NCBI GenBank assembly: GCA_010093605.1
Contig: MU004193.1
Coordinates: 627,520-691,519 of the forward strand
Direction: 5' to 3'
DNA length: 64,000 nt
DNA from: Lophium mytilinum
Lineage: Eukaryota > Ascomycota > Dothideomycetes > Mytilinidiales > Mytilinidiaceae
Below, in pieces: positions 45,746-56,811 of the stretch; the first letter of the stretch is position 1; each line of letters begins with the position of its first letter. The position numbers were made by a program, and so were the translations under genes. The notes under the pieces were generated by a model. It did not search any database. It had not been told where the DNA came from and worked only from the letters and a program-made list of their open reading frames with translations.

Positions 45746-46604
45746 CTCACAGGAAAGATACAGAGTTCATTGAATAAGAAAAATCATAGAGATAGATATT
45801 AAGATTTTGGAATGTAGGGACAGAGTAGGTAACCAGTGATAGTATCGGCATCACAAGCAATGGAAACTTGCGGGATTATCACTCCTCCACACCACATCCC
45901 GCCGCTCCCTCGCGCCCATCCGTGTTCGAAATCGCGGCTGCGCCTCCAGTCGAAATGGCATCCTGCGTGCAGACGCCATCTCGCGGCCGTACCTGAGGGC
46001 TGCGCCGAGGGCACGACGGGAGGGAGATAAGCGTATGATAAGATGGATCGGTTGCAGAAGGGCTGGACGCTGAAGGCGTTTTGGGTGTCTCAAACCCTGG
46101 AGCATCAACAGGGAACGATACGCGGCAGGATTCTAGTGTCCCCTCTTTCGCCCCGTCATTGGTGTGGGGTATGGAGGCGTTGCGAGAGTCCCCCACGGCC
46201 CGAACGCCACAAAGCTTTATCGTCTTACTGCTCAAGTGGTACTCCACGGGCTGGCCTCCGGTCGGTTGAGGCCGGGTGGATATCAACTCCTCTTTGGTAC
46301 ACTTGCCGGCGGACTGGTAGCGAGGAACTGCGGAACGGTGAGAGATGTGCATCATTTGTCGGATCAGTAGTATCCCGGGTCCATAGGCGCGGGATAAGCA
46401 TTGTAGCATGTTAATTTAGATAGATACGATAGTCTAGTCCCTGTCTACGGCACGTCTATGATGACTTATTGCATTGAGAAATGCGAGCGAGAGCGTCGTT
46501 CATCCTCTGCCAGCCACCGCCTTCTAGCTTGCATTATCTACAGTACAATGAAGGTCGTTCCCGAGCCGCGTTGAACTCAGCTCCAGAAAGCTATTCGTCT
46601 CCCA
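45746..46604. other. intergenic spacer
   Basis: About 0.86 kb. A 176-codon minus-strand ORF (45,879-46,409) exists but shows no motif, and other frames are equally open, so I do not call it. Otherwise nothing seen. Confidence 0.4.
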
Positions 46605-48507
46605 TTACTCCAGACGCGCGGCTCTAATCTGCTTGACGGGTCCGAAGTAAACTTTCCTCCCCTGCACAACATACATGAAAATGCAAATGATGAAGATGCC
46701 CATAAACATAACAACGCTCCAGTTGAAACTCTCCAAATCCACCGGCGTTGTCGTCGGCCAGAAACTCCAAAAGAACGTGAAAGTGACATATGCCAGACCG
46801 AGACAGTTGACAAGCACACCCCAGCGCCCAAGACTCCACCGCGCTGTAGGCAGCATCTCTGGATAGAAGACGCGTCTGTACAGAACGCATCCAACACTGA
46901 CCATGTAACTGATCATGATTGCGACGACTTGGAGCGATATGATGGCGTTGAAAGCGACGTCCGAGCCGATGTTGATGAGAGAAAGCAGTGCCGTGATAAT
47001 GCAAGTCAGGGCAATAGCATTGCCAGGTATCTCGTTGTCGACCTTGCCAATCCAATTCGAGAATGGGAGACCTCTGTCTCGCGCGAAGGCGAATGTCTGG
47101 CGAGCCGTAGATGCGTTGAAGGAGATGTTGGCAGCAATGACGAGAATGAGAAGTATGATGGTAAGGGCGTTGACTCCTGAAGTTGGGACTGCCGATTGTA
47201 ACACGTAGAGGAATGGGTAGCCAGAGGGGTCGTTGAGAGCATCCTCGACACTAGCAATGGAGAAGAGGTAGGTGATGAGGAAGATGACGGCCACAACGCC
47301 ATTACCAATGTAGCTCCAGAAGAGTGAGATCGGGACGTAGCGACCAGCGTCACGTACTTCTTCGGCCATATGCGCTGTTGCATCAGAACCAAGCAGCGAA
47401 TAAATAGCGGTAATCTGGCCAACCATAAGACTCAAGCCCATCGAAGACCAGCCGCCGGAGTTGGTGAATTCAGTGAAGACCGCCTTTGCGGACTGGTGAG
47501 GTGCCATGACCCAAAGAACGACGATGGTCACCAAGAATCCAAGTACGTGGAGCACGAACAGTCCGTTTTGGATCTTGGGCCACATCTGCGCTCCCCACAT
47601 GTTCACAGCGTACACGATGACCACCATGGCGAAGACGAGAAGTGTTCCTTGGTATGGCTGGGGCTCATAGTTGGGGAAATTGATCCCGACGAGAGCTTGG
47701 ATAATGGTTCCTGTCAGGAATGAACCTGAGGCATTTCCGGCTTGCCAGGACAGCGTCGACATCCAACCTACGTTGCGAATCAGCTTTCAGTTAGATGGTT
47801 ACTGAGGGCACTCGAATATAATCGAGGTCATGTGGCATACCGGTGAAGTAGCTCAGAAACTGCTGATACTTGGGAGGAGCAAATTCTGAGACCCAATGGT
47901 ATTGGCCTCCGCTGATGGGAGCCCTGTGAACGGTTCATTAGTATACGCAATGGTAAAGCGTGCAGAATGGGGACTCACATTGAAGCCATCTCAGCCAGTG
48001 ATAACTCTACAAATCCGAAACCAATGAAGGTCCAAACGTACGCCCAGAAAACACCAGCAAGTCCTCCATCAATGAGACCTTGAGTGTTTGCCCTGGAGAA
48101 GCAGGAGAGGTAAGCACTTGGGAGCCAAAGTGGGATTGGAAGCCGTAATGTTGACTGACATCATCAAGTATTCCCATACTGCGGTCAAGACCATTGCAAA
48201 GCTGTAAACAGACAATGGCCGGTAGCTTCGCTGTCCGAGATATCAGCATTTCCTTGAAGTGTCTCGAGGTCTGTTGGGATAATCTTACTCTGAGTTCCTG
48301 AATCTTGCCCATCCTGAACATGTCCTTCTGGTCATTCCTGGTGAAACCAGGGCGACTAGGATTCGCCTGGTTGTAGAGGTCATCTCCAGCTTCAGTGTCG
48401 TCGACACCATCAAGGCTGTATTTTGTCTTGGAGACTTCAGTAGAGGAAGCTTGAAACTCCGTTTTGCTGGATACGCCAATGGCCTCGGCCTCAATCTTCT
48501 CGGCCAT
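46605..48507 (-). CDS. APC-family amino-acid/GABA/choline permease (549 aa)
   Basis: Five exons (48,289-48,507; 48,160-48,230; 47,979-48,092; 47,841-47,923; 46,605-47,767) give 549 aa with all phases closing. An N-terminal cytosolic tail of about 70 residues ends in MGKIQELRRSYRPLSVYSFA. The TM1-TM3 region reads TAVWEYLM, NTQGLIDGGLAGVFWAYVW, then SLAEMASMAPISGGQYHWVS, the consensus amphipathic region of the ACT subfamily. About 12 helices follow, including LLGSDATAHMAEEVRDAGR and ARQTFAFARDRGLPFS. These permeases import GABA, choline or related nitrogen compounds at the plasma membrane; the substrate is not resolved. Confidence 0.92.
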
Positions 48508-49472
48508 GGTAGCGATGGGGACAATACCAAGTTTACAGCGCGAAAACCCTAGCAGGATGCCGGAAAAAGGTGCTATCGAAAAAGTCGCGAGGTGGGACAG
48601 GTTGACAAGAACTGGGGAGATATGGACAGACGATAAAAGCACGCTAGCATGCGGCAAAGCAGATGGGTTGTCTTACCCCAGCATACGTAGGCGAGCAGGC
48701 CGATGCCTGAGGAGTGGTCTGGAATGCATGCAGTTCGTACAATCGCCTGGGCGTACAGAAGCCGCTTTTGGGAGGGAATTGGGATTCAGAGCCGAGTTGG
48801 CTGTAAGCTGATTGGCAGATGCAGGCAGGGAGCGGGCGGGAGACCTGAGGCTTGATGAGCTTGAACGGAGAAAAGCAAAAGTAAGGTTGCGCAAACGATG
48901 GACACCCAGTAGCGCCCTGCATCCAGCTTATGCATGGCGTATCTCTCTCGGCTGAGCCCTTGGACCATCCCGCGCCATTTAACGCCAGTCCCGTTGTTGG
49001 CACCCCAAACCTTGCCCCGGCTCGTACCCAGGACGACGGACTCGGCTCCGCAATTCGTACGGTATCTTTCTGTCCATGGGGTGGGGAATGGCTCGGTGGG
49101 CTTGTGGCATGATCTCCAAGCCTTCTGCTACATTTCGTCTTTTTCAGAATGACTGGGCTAAGCGGAGTCCCACGCGTGCCCATGGTTCTCTCCGCTTAGA
49201 GCTACCATAATCATAATGAGTAGCGTTGCACAACGTCTTTCTGAAACCGGTCGTGACACCGCCTATCAATTATGCTTTGACAGGTAAAGATTTGCAACCG
49301 ATGAAGATAGATAAGAAAGCTCGTTCTAGATGCACCAAACGCGCGAGCCCTGTATCTCTTCACTGCAACTGCCGAGAATCGGACGTAAAGTTGAACAAGG
49401 CCGTGGTTAGCTTCAGCTGGTTAGAACTAATCATGATAGTGCGTTCAGTATGCAGGTTCTACCCCAGATCCA
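48508..49472. other. intergenic spacer
   Basis: About 0.96 kb containing the permease promoter and the NNR 3' side. No other gene supported. Confidence 0.45.
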
Positions 49473-50503
49473 TCAGAGTTTCTGCCCCTCAACCCCGATC
49501 TCGACCACTTGATCCAACCCCTGATACGGCGGGACATCTAGCTCGTACTTCTCCGCTATGGCGGGGCTGAGAAACCTAGACACAATCAGTCAAGCTCAAG
49601 GGGTATATTAAGGATGCTCTTACCGTCCGCCAATGAAATGTCTCCCTTTGAACCATTTGACTAGAGGCTTCGGCGCAGTCAAAGAAATGAGAGCCTGTGG
49701 TTGGAAGCCCTTCCCAGGACCGGAGTCTGGCGGTCCATCTTCAATGTTCCAGGAAGAAGGCGCATCTACCGCTAGCACCGGAATCTTGGTGTCCCGGAGA
49801 GCCTCGATGACTTTGGGAAAGGGTTCGCGAACTTCACCGGAAAAGGAGAAGCCTGGAAGTCGAAGGATTAGATTGTTAAAGGGGCGTTGACAGAACCGCA
49901 GGGCATGCTGATACTTACCGAAGATGGCGTCAACAATGTGGTCAGTTTGCTTCACAGCCGAATCGAAGTCCTCAGTGAACGGGATGTCGAGGTCTTTCAA
50001 CTGCTTCGTGAGACGCTAAGGCAACAAGTCAACACGGGCGTCAGCTCCATGAGGCGAACCTCGTACCTGATAGAGTTCGCTCTTGCTCTGCTTTGGGTAG
50101 TACATTGTAGGCTGGTACCCGTAGTGGTAGAGGTGACGAGCTGCCACGAGGCCGTCTCCACCTTGAAGAAAATTTGAGCACATTGCCCACATGTTCATCT
50201 GAGAATAGTACCTACCATTGTTTCCAGGTCCACAGGCGACTAGAATTCTCTTCCCTTGGTTGAGTGGTTGGAGCTTGAATACTGTTTCGATGAGTTACGT
50301 CACCTGAGAACGAGTTGTTCATCATTCTTACCAGCTTGTGAGACTGATAATCCAGCGAGCTCCATCAGTTGATCAATAGAGAAAGCCCCAGAGCTCATCA
50401 GCTCTTTGTCCAGAGCCGCAGCGCTCTTTGCCGAGAGTGTCTAGGGGATTGGTTAGGCAGAGACTCAATACAGCTCTTGAAAGGTCCATACCCTCAAAGT
50501 CAT
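49473..50503 (-). CDS. NAD(P)H-hydrate epimerase, YjeF_N domain (236 aa)
   Basis: Seven exons (50,492-50,503; 50,332-50,440; 50,216-50,281; 50,067-50,161; 49,919-50,015; 49,624-49,852; 49,473-49,575) sum to 711 nt, every phase closing. The first coding exon is just 12 nt (MTLR). The nucleotide motif GPGNNGGDG (58-66) and the block ILVACGPG identify a YjeF N-terminal domain. [11 protein letters not shown]-type VDAIFGFSFSG and [15 protein letters not shown] hold the conserved active-site Asp residues. The enzyme interconverts S- and R-NADHX/NADPHX so that the repair dehydratase can use both epimers. Length is normal for the family. No clear mitochondrial presequence. Divergent from the S16 gene. 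Confidence 0.93.
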
Positions 50504-50916
50504 TCTGGCAATGAGTGAGTAGAGACAGCAAATGAGATGTTAAAGTTCAATGAAAAGATTAGGACGTTTGATGATGCTGGCCGAGGAGGCAATCCGGATT
50601 ACATCACACCACGTCGACGAGCAATGCCAAGCTAAAATGGAGCTTGAGAGTCAACAACTGGCCCTTAGCAATGGAGTTTCTGTAGAGTGCAACTTCGATA
50701 GGTCTCCTGGCCGTTGCTACTTGTTCTGTTGCAACAGCAGAAACCTTAGAAATAGAAGTAGATTCTGATGCTGGATCGTTTATATTCAATCCCAGAGCCA
50801 CCGAATCGGGGAATTGTCCCCGGCGAAAGCATTTCTCCATCCCCGTCTTGGCGCGCTCCAAAAGTTCAGCAACCTCACCATTGAATCCGCCCTTCCATCC
50901 ACCAATCCACAGCATC
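50504..50916. promoter_or_regulatory. shared divergent promoter (NNR / S16m)
   Basis: A 413-bp region between two divergent genes whose products both relate to basic metabolism or mitochondria. No TATA box evident. Confidence 0.5.
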
Positions 50917-51763
50917 ATGGTTCTCAGAATCCGCCTCTCGCGCTTCGGCAAGCGCCACGACCCGTTCTACAATATTGTCGTCTCGCACGCACGGTATGTA
51001 GCCCGCCTAGGGTCCATCCCATCCCATTTCCTCTTACACGATGTTAAGACAACACTCGCTCTAAACCCGGCAATGCCCTCAACAAAAGCTGGAATTGACT
51101 GCTTGCTATCACAAATTTTTATACTAACACCTCCCAGCACTGCCCGCGACAGCAAACCCCTCGAAGTCCTCGGCACCTACGACCCCATCCCGCAACCCCC
51201 TCCCCCAGGCTCGGTCTCCCGCCGCGCATTTAAAGAAATTAAGCTCGATGCCGCGAGGGCTCGGTACTGGATCGGTGTGGGTGCACAGCCAAGCGATTCA
51301 GCGTGGCGGCTGTTATCAATGGTAGTCCTACCCGTCTATCTGTGCTGCACTACAGGGACTTGAACAGGAGCTGATGATCTTGCAGATTGGGATTCTAGAA
51401 CCACGTTTCCGCGTTGCGCAGATAAAGCAACAAGTCGTGACTGCAGATAATCCACTGGTGGCTGTGGATGCGACGCGGAGAGCGGCTGAGGCGACGGCGC
51501 GGAGAGCGGCTGAGGCGGCGGCAAGGAAGGCCAAGAAATCTGCTGCTAAGGCGACAATTCCTCCACCGGGCATGGGACACATGGGTCGTGGTGGCACGTC
51601 GGGTGTCGTTCCATTCCGCGCTGGTGATTGGAAGTGCGGCTCCGACGGCTGCGGATATCACAACTTTGCGAAGAACGTCAGCTGTCTCCGCTGTGGTGCT
51701 AGCCGTACCAATGCCGCGATTCCGGCTGACTCGGGAGCAAAAGACAGTATGAGCACTCAATGA
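50917..51763 (+). CDS. MRPS16: mitochondrial ribosomal protein bS16m fused to a RanBP2 zinc finger
   Basis: Exons 50,917-50,993, 51,138-51,321 and 51,386-51,763 give 212 aa. Residues 1 to about 96 are a complete S16 (MVLRIRLSRFGKRHDPFYNI, LEVLGTYDPIP, AARARYWIGVGAQPSDSAWR, then IGILEPRFR). This is the usual length of the small-subunit protein. The last exon does not stop there. It runs through an Ala/Arg/Lys linker (residues about 117-144, coded by a short tandem repeat) into a perfect RanBP2-type finger: Trp169, Cys171, Cys176, Asn180, Cys187, Cys190 (W-x-C-x4-C-x3-N-x6-C-x2-C). Such fingers bind RNA or ubiquitin. The second intron is needed to join them; if it is retained, translation ends soon after residue 87. 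Confidence 0.88.
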
Positions 51764-52558
51764 AGGGAGGGGGAAGTCTGAGCTGCATTGGATGGCGTTT
51801 GGGACAGCCGCGCTGTGTCGCGGCTTGTGTATAGAGTACGACCGGCGAGACGTGGGTGTATGATATTGTGCATATCGAGAGAATCAATGCCAAAGGAAGG
51901 CGAAATTACAACGATATAAGATTCGGGCCGGAAGAAGTTATGTGTTAAGTCGATGCTGAATCTCACAACATTTGAATCTAGCCATACTGATACCAAATCA
52001 CCAAGCTCTGTAAAGGGCTTTCTCACCTACGCATCTGTCTCTGCAAGGTTTTCATAAATTGCTCATGGTCCACCAATCTACCAATTCCTCCACTCAAGGT
52101 GTCAAATCTATTCCGTGGACTACAGCTCTTGGGTTGTCTAACTCTCCGCCTCCATCATATCACAAAGTTGTTGTGGTTTCGTTGCCTACAACGTCTATGA
52201 CAGATCTGCGGGACGTACTTTCCTGAGTATTTCGTACGCCGCTACTCATTCTGCACCGACTTCTATTCAGAGCCTAGGTTCTGTCGGATCAATTTTCAGC
52301 GCCGGCTATAGTTCCGACTCTTTCTTTTTCTTAGATCATTACTTCCTTCAAAGCATCCTGCTTTTCCCCCTTGGCGAAATAGATACAGAGTTACTACGCT
52401 TTGCCGAATTCCTTGTCACAAACAAATATTCTTCTGCCAACTTTCCGTGAACACCTCGTTTGTTCATCAATCACCCATTCACCAACCAAACTCATTAAAT
52501 GCGTCCCATGAACCAAACTCCTCGATGCATTACCTCTCCATCTCCGCCAAATCTCAAA

Positions 52559-52660
52559 GCCGGTGTGGTTTAGTCGGTTATAATGTGTACCGTCGCCTTT
52601 CGGAGTTACATTCGGAGACCTGCGTAGTGCAAGACCCAAGTTCGATCCTTGGCGCCGGCC
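52559..52660 (+). tRNA. tRNA-like gene with probable intron, anticodon unassigned
   Basis: The acceptor arms pair over seven bases (gccggtg with cgccggc). The A-box-like tggtttagtcgg has the D-loop A14, GG and A21 pattern. The T arm ccaag-ttcgatc-cttgg is perfect, and a T-run at about 52,673-52,678 can end Pol III transcription. An anticodon stem tgtac/gtgca encloses 36 nt instead of 7, so an intron of about 29 nt is expected. The base at the U33 position reads G, so I cannot assign an anticodon; the gene may be a pseudo-tRNA or have an unusual intron. Confidence 0.6.
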
Positions 52661-52672
52661 ACCATCCCCATT

Positions 52673-52678
52673 TTTTCC
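52673..52678 (+). terminator. Pol III T-run terminator after tRNA-like gene
   Basis: Six consecutive T about a dozen bases after the acceptor stem. Confidence 0.5.
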
Positions 52679-53378
52679 CCTTCTCATCATCACTAGATCG
52701 CATAAGGTGAAGTAATCTGCAAATACAAAAAGCGCAAAAAGAACGAAGCCCCGCGCTTCGAAACCAAGTTCCGAACCGACAAAAATGAACCCTCGAACAG
52801 GCGAGGTAGACTTAGTTCTGGCGAGGCCGTCACTTGGTGATTAATTCCCCTCCCCGCATCGCGCCAATACTGACGATGTGCAGGGTGTTGAGTGGTTCAT
52901 TTCGACGATGGAAAAAACAAACGCAAATTTGTACACTGGTTTACAGGACCTCGGGCTTTCGCAATACCATGCACACCAAAGTTCCCCCCCACACAATCGC
53001 ACATCTTTTCACCTAGTCGCCTCATGTGGACGATCGTTTCTGCTGCTGACTGTGCAGAACCATACATGTCTAACGACCACTAGGGAAGCGGCCTGTTCTA
53101 CCTCTGGTGGCGTAAATTTTAATGCCAGCTCACATCTCATACCTTTTCCTATCTTCCTCATCTTCACTTGCCTCTCCAAAGCTTCATTCAATACGTTTCA
53201 GAAAATCTGTTTCAGGCATAGGGTATCCCTTTGATTCACTTACCACTAGCCTAGCAGTCTGCTAAAGGGATATCATCAGACCAGAACCTCAACCTCCAGC
53301 CTCAATACTCCCTGCCTAAGCCCTCGTAATCACTGGAATCACGCCCCATCGCCCTTCACCCATCCCATCCCCCCTCTC

Positions 53379-53994
53379 CTAATACGGTCCACACTCCACA
53401 CTCCTAATCTTCGCATCAAACCGCACCGGCAGCATATCCGCCCTCGTCCAGCCATAACGCAGCACATCCCCGTCCTCCACAATCTTGCAATCGAGGTTCC
53501 TGGCGAGCGTCAGCGAGCCCATACGTTAGCTTCGCCCCCATTCAATCCTCCAAGCTCGAGACGTGGTGCGGAGGGGGATACTTACACATAGAAGTCACAC
53601 CGATAGCCCGCCACCGTAACCAAGCTCCTGATCTTCTCGTCCCAGGCGTCGTCGAGGTTCGCGCAGCTGCTGGTGGAAGGCAGGGTGGTGGAGGTGCCGA
53701 GGAGGGAGGGGAGGGTGTAGACTGTTACTGCGGTGGTCTTAGGGTGTTAGTATTGGGGATGGTTGGTGGATGGTATTAGTAAGGAGAGAAGTGGGAAAGT
53801 TGAGACTAAGGTGGTGGGGAAGGGGATACATAGGGAGGGAGGGGTGAGGTTGAAGCGAGGGTTTATTTATGAGGTGCGAACTGGGATAATGGTAGGAAAT
53901 GAGTGAAAGCGCATACCCTCTTCTGGATCGCAAGACCATTGACGATGGCTGCAGTTATAGCCACGCCGGCGAGGAGGAAGGTCGCAAGGCGCAT
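53379..53994 (-). CDS. small secreted four-cysteine protein, effector-like (116 aa)
   Basis: Three exons (53,917-53,994; 53,586-53,737; 53,379-53,499) give 116 aa, phases closing; the pieces are individually too short to stand out as ORFs. A signal peptide is clear (MRLATFLLAGVAITAAIVNG), followed by a KR at 25-26 that could be a Kex2 site. The mature part has exactly four cysteines (CANLDD, RCDFY, DCKIV, ECGPY), enough for two disulfides, and no membrane span. It has the size and makeup of fungal secreted effectors or antimicrobial proteins. I recognise no family. The first intron (179 bp) is long and its acceptor CCTAAG is only about 11 nt past a tactaac branch site; this is the weakest point. 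Confidence 0.6.
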
Positions 53995-55690
53995 GGTTGC
54001 TTCTGTCTCGTAGGTAAATATTTCCGAGGTTTCGAGGTAGGTATCTCAGTTGTTTGTAGGAGTGGAGTAATCGAGTTGACAAACACTGTGCGAGCTTAAG
54101 TACCTCAACCAAACCTAAAAGCCGGTCAAATACAAAGCAAGCACACGCTTATTCGCGGAAGCCGCAATGTTGCTTTTCACTACCTCAAGGAGCCCGTCCG
54201 CCCTTTATACAACAAAGCCGCAGCCCTGCAGCCCCGTTTCACGGTTCAAGGATCCATCCCCATCTCACCGTTTCACCACCAACGCTGTTCGGGAACGTTT
54301 ATATGCTGTGCTACGGACCTCGCGTGGTATGAACCCCTCCCCTCCCTACTCACCCTAGCGATCCGTTCATACCTCCTGGATCCTCGTCCATCCTACCCGT
54401 CTCCCTTAGACTTCTCCACTCCAACACTAGTGGCGATGGACAGGCCTATAGTAGCAACAATCCCCTCCCACAGCTCCATAGACTGCACACTCGGGAGAAG
54501 ACTTGATTGAAGAACGTAATTCCCCAACCAGCCTTGTTGCTTCCATGTTTCAGAACGTCGTAGTGGCGCCCGCCCTCCTACCCAACACAGACGACAACCT
54601 CCGCTTCGAGGTCCCCAGTACCCAGTCGCCGTTATCCAGGTAACCCGCGTCTAATCCATCACCGGGAAAGGGAAATGTGGGCAGTGGCATGTGGCAGGTG
54701 CAGCCGATACCACACCATTCCACCCGTAGCTTTCGAAGGCTTTCGAAAAGAAGGCAGAGAACCGGCTCTAGGGACGCACTAGGAAATACACCTGTGCAAT
54801 CTTTCTTGCCAGCATTGATCCCGGCTCGCGGTTTCTAGAACCCCAGTCTCACAGCCCAAGCGCACGCACATAATCCTGCGATTCAATCATTAACAGAACT
54901 TCTTTTTATTCGTCTCACTTTCTTCCGTCCGTCCTATCTGTGGTACTAACGTCGCTCGCTCACGTGGCCTCTTTACCAGATCCGCCTATGACCCAAACCA
55001 CAGCCCGTCCTGATCATCCTTTCCCAGCTCGCCGTAACAGAGCGCCGTGGATGGTAGGCACAGGCTGGGGCGGCGGGTAGCAAGCCAGCATCCCACTTTC
55101 GTTTATCCCTCCCCCTTCTTCATCGCGCCTCAGATTTCGATTTCCTGACGCTTCCAACTACAAAATCACACGCAAGAAAAAAAAAAGCCAAGACGCCGGG
55201 CAAATGGTTACAGCAACAAGTGGACAAAAGGAATCCCGTTGGATATACCGGTACATGAAAACACAAGGAGGAGAGGATAAGATAATCGAGCCGTGGTGCG
55301 TGGCTTGACTATTGTTTGAGGTTGGTTTGCGGTTTTAAGAAAGTCGTTCGTCGACAGGCGGGATGGTAAAATAATTAATACGACAAGCCAAGTATTTGGG
55401 TATCGCGCGAAGGAAGTGTATAAGCTGAGACTTTGGCTGCGGAGTGCCGTGGCGGCGGCGGCGGCGTCGGAGGTGATAGCGGCGAGGTGTCGTGATGGAC
55501 GGGAAATCGCGTTTCAAGGGTATCCAGCCTCGACTCTCGAGCTTTTGAATTGAACAAAGACAAGTAGATATCCGTCGTGACCGTAGTCAATCTGCGAGGA
55601 CTCCAGAGAAGGTAAAGAGACTCCAGAGGATCAAGGAAATATAGTCATGGCAAGAGTCGTAAAGAGGCCAGGAGTTCCAGTCTCCGAAAC
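53995..55690. other. long intergenic spacer
   Basis: About 1.7 kb with no supportable gene. An A-run lies near 55,177. The small secreted protein promoter occupies the left end. Confidence 0.5.
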
Positions 55691-56811
55691 CTATAGCAGG
55701 ATCAGGTAATTGCTGGGCGCAATGCCGGTATCGCCATTCGGCTTCTTCGCTTGCCACCACCGCCCACTGACGTCTGATACTTCTAGAATGTCGTGCTTCT
55801 GGAAGCTGATTTCGTTGGCGTCGTCTGGGTTTGCTTCGTAGCTGTAGATTGCCTTGGCCCGGTAGGGGTATTCCGTAGCGGGATCTTGACCGGCGGCGGG
55901 GTCATGTGTTGGTGTCTGCACTTCTGATGTGTTGCCCATGTTGGAGGCACCAAAGCGGGGTTGAGACGAGTTGCGTTGATCCATTCCGCCGACAGGTCCG
56001 CCTGGGTAGCCGGAAACAGGTGAAGAGGTTTCGAACCCGTTCAGTTGAGCGGATGTGTACATCTGCGGCTGCGGGTTGGCAGTCACGGATGTGTCTGGTC
56101 GGTAGTTGTTGGACATTTGTCGGGAGTTTCGCGAGCCCTGGGCTTCCTTGTGCAGAGCATATGAATCGACAAAGGCGCGGTGGCTGGCTTGCGGCTGGGA
56201 GCCAAAGTAGAAGATCCAGATGATCTAGTCACGAATCAGTATGAGCCAATGAAGACTAAACATGGTTCCTTACCGCGATCATAGAAAGAAGAATGAAGCC
56301 TGCGGCAGCGGCTTCGAAAGCGGCTACAGAGGAGTAGACGAGGGAATTAACGGCCGACGAGGTAAAGACCAGTCCCGCAGCCAGGAAACCAACAATCTAG
56401 ATGATATCAGCACGCGCCTATAGAGCAATTATGGGATGGCGTGACATACGGCAACATGGTAGGTATGTGTTGAGTCGGACGCTATTGTCACGGTGACGCC
56501 AATAACGCAAAGGAGCATGTAACTCAGCGCCCACCAGGCGAAGTTAGGGAAGCCGCCGTGAACGGCAGAGATGATGGAGCTAATGAAGGCGATGATCCAG
56601 GCGAGCTAGGATTGTCAGCATCATTCAGCCTTACTGGGTCGAGCGAGCCGTGGGACGCGCGGAGCCTTACCATGCCAATGGAGATTGTTGCCAACGCGAA
56701 GGGGTCGCCAACGATACGGCCAAAGGAGAATGTCTGGCGATTGCCGCCATAGCTGTTACCGTTTTCCATTTTGCGGAGCGATGGCGAAGGAATGGAGCCG
56801 TAGGATGGCAT
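55691..56811 (-). CDS. SHO1: SHO1 osmosensor (HOG pathway)
   Basis: Four exons (56,671-56,811; 56,450-56,605; 56,274-56,396; 55,691-56,224) give 317 aa, phases closing. Four membrane helices follow the conserved [70 protein letters not shown] and [19 protein letters not shown] Ser/Pro/Gly-rich linker leads to a C-terminal SH3 domain (about 259-317: [39 protein letters not shown]). SHO1 sits in the plasma membrane and recruits Pbs2 through the SH3 domain to activate Hog1 under osmotic stress. A start at the Met 14 codons later (MENGNSYGG) is also possible. Confidence 0.95.

Larger units (their letters stand above)
51764..53378. other. intergenic spacer containing a tRNA-like gene
   Basis: About 1.6 kb. 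Apart from the tRNA-like gene at 52.56 kb I see only short unsupported ORFs. Confidence 0.45.

Noticed and set aside
45879-46409. 176-codon minus-strand ORF upstream of the rhodopsin-domain gene
   Set aside because: No motif, several other frames are equally open in the same region, and no splice or promoter support.
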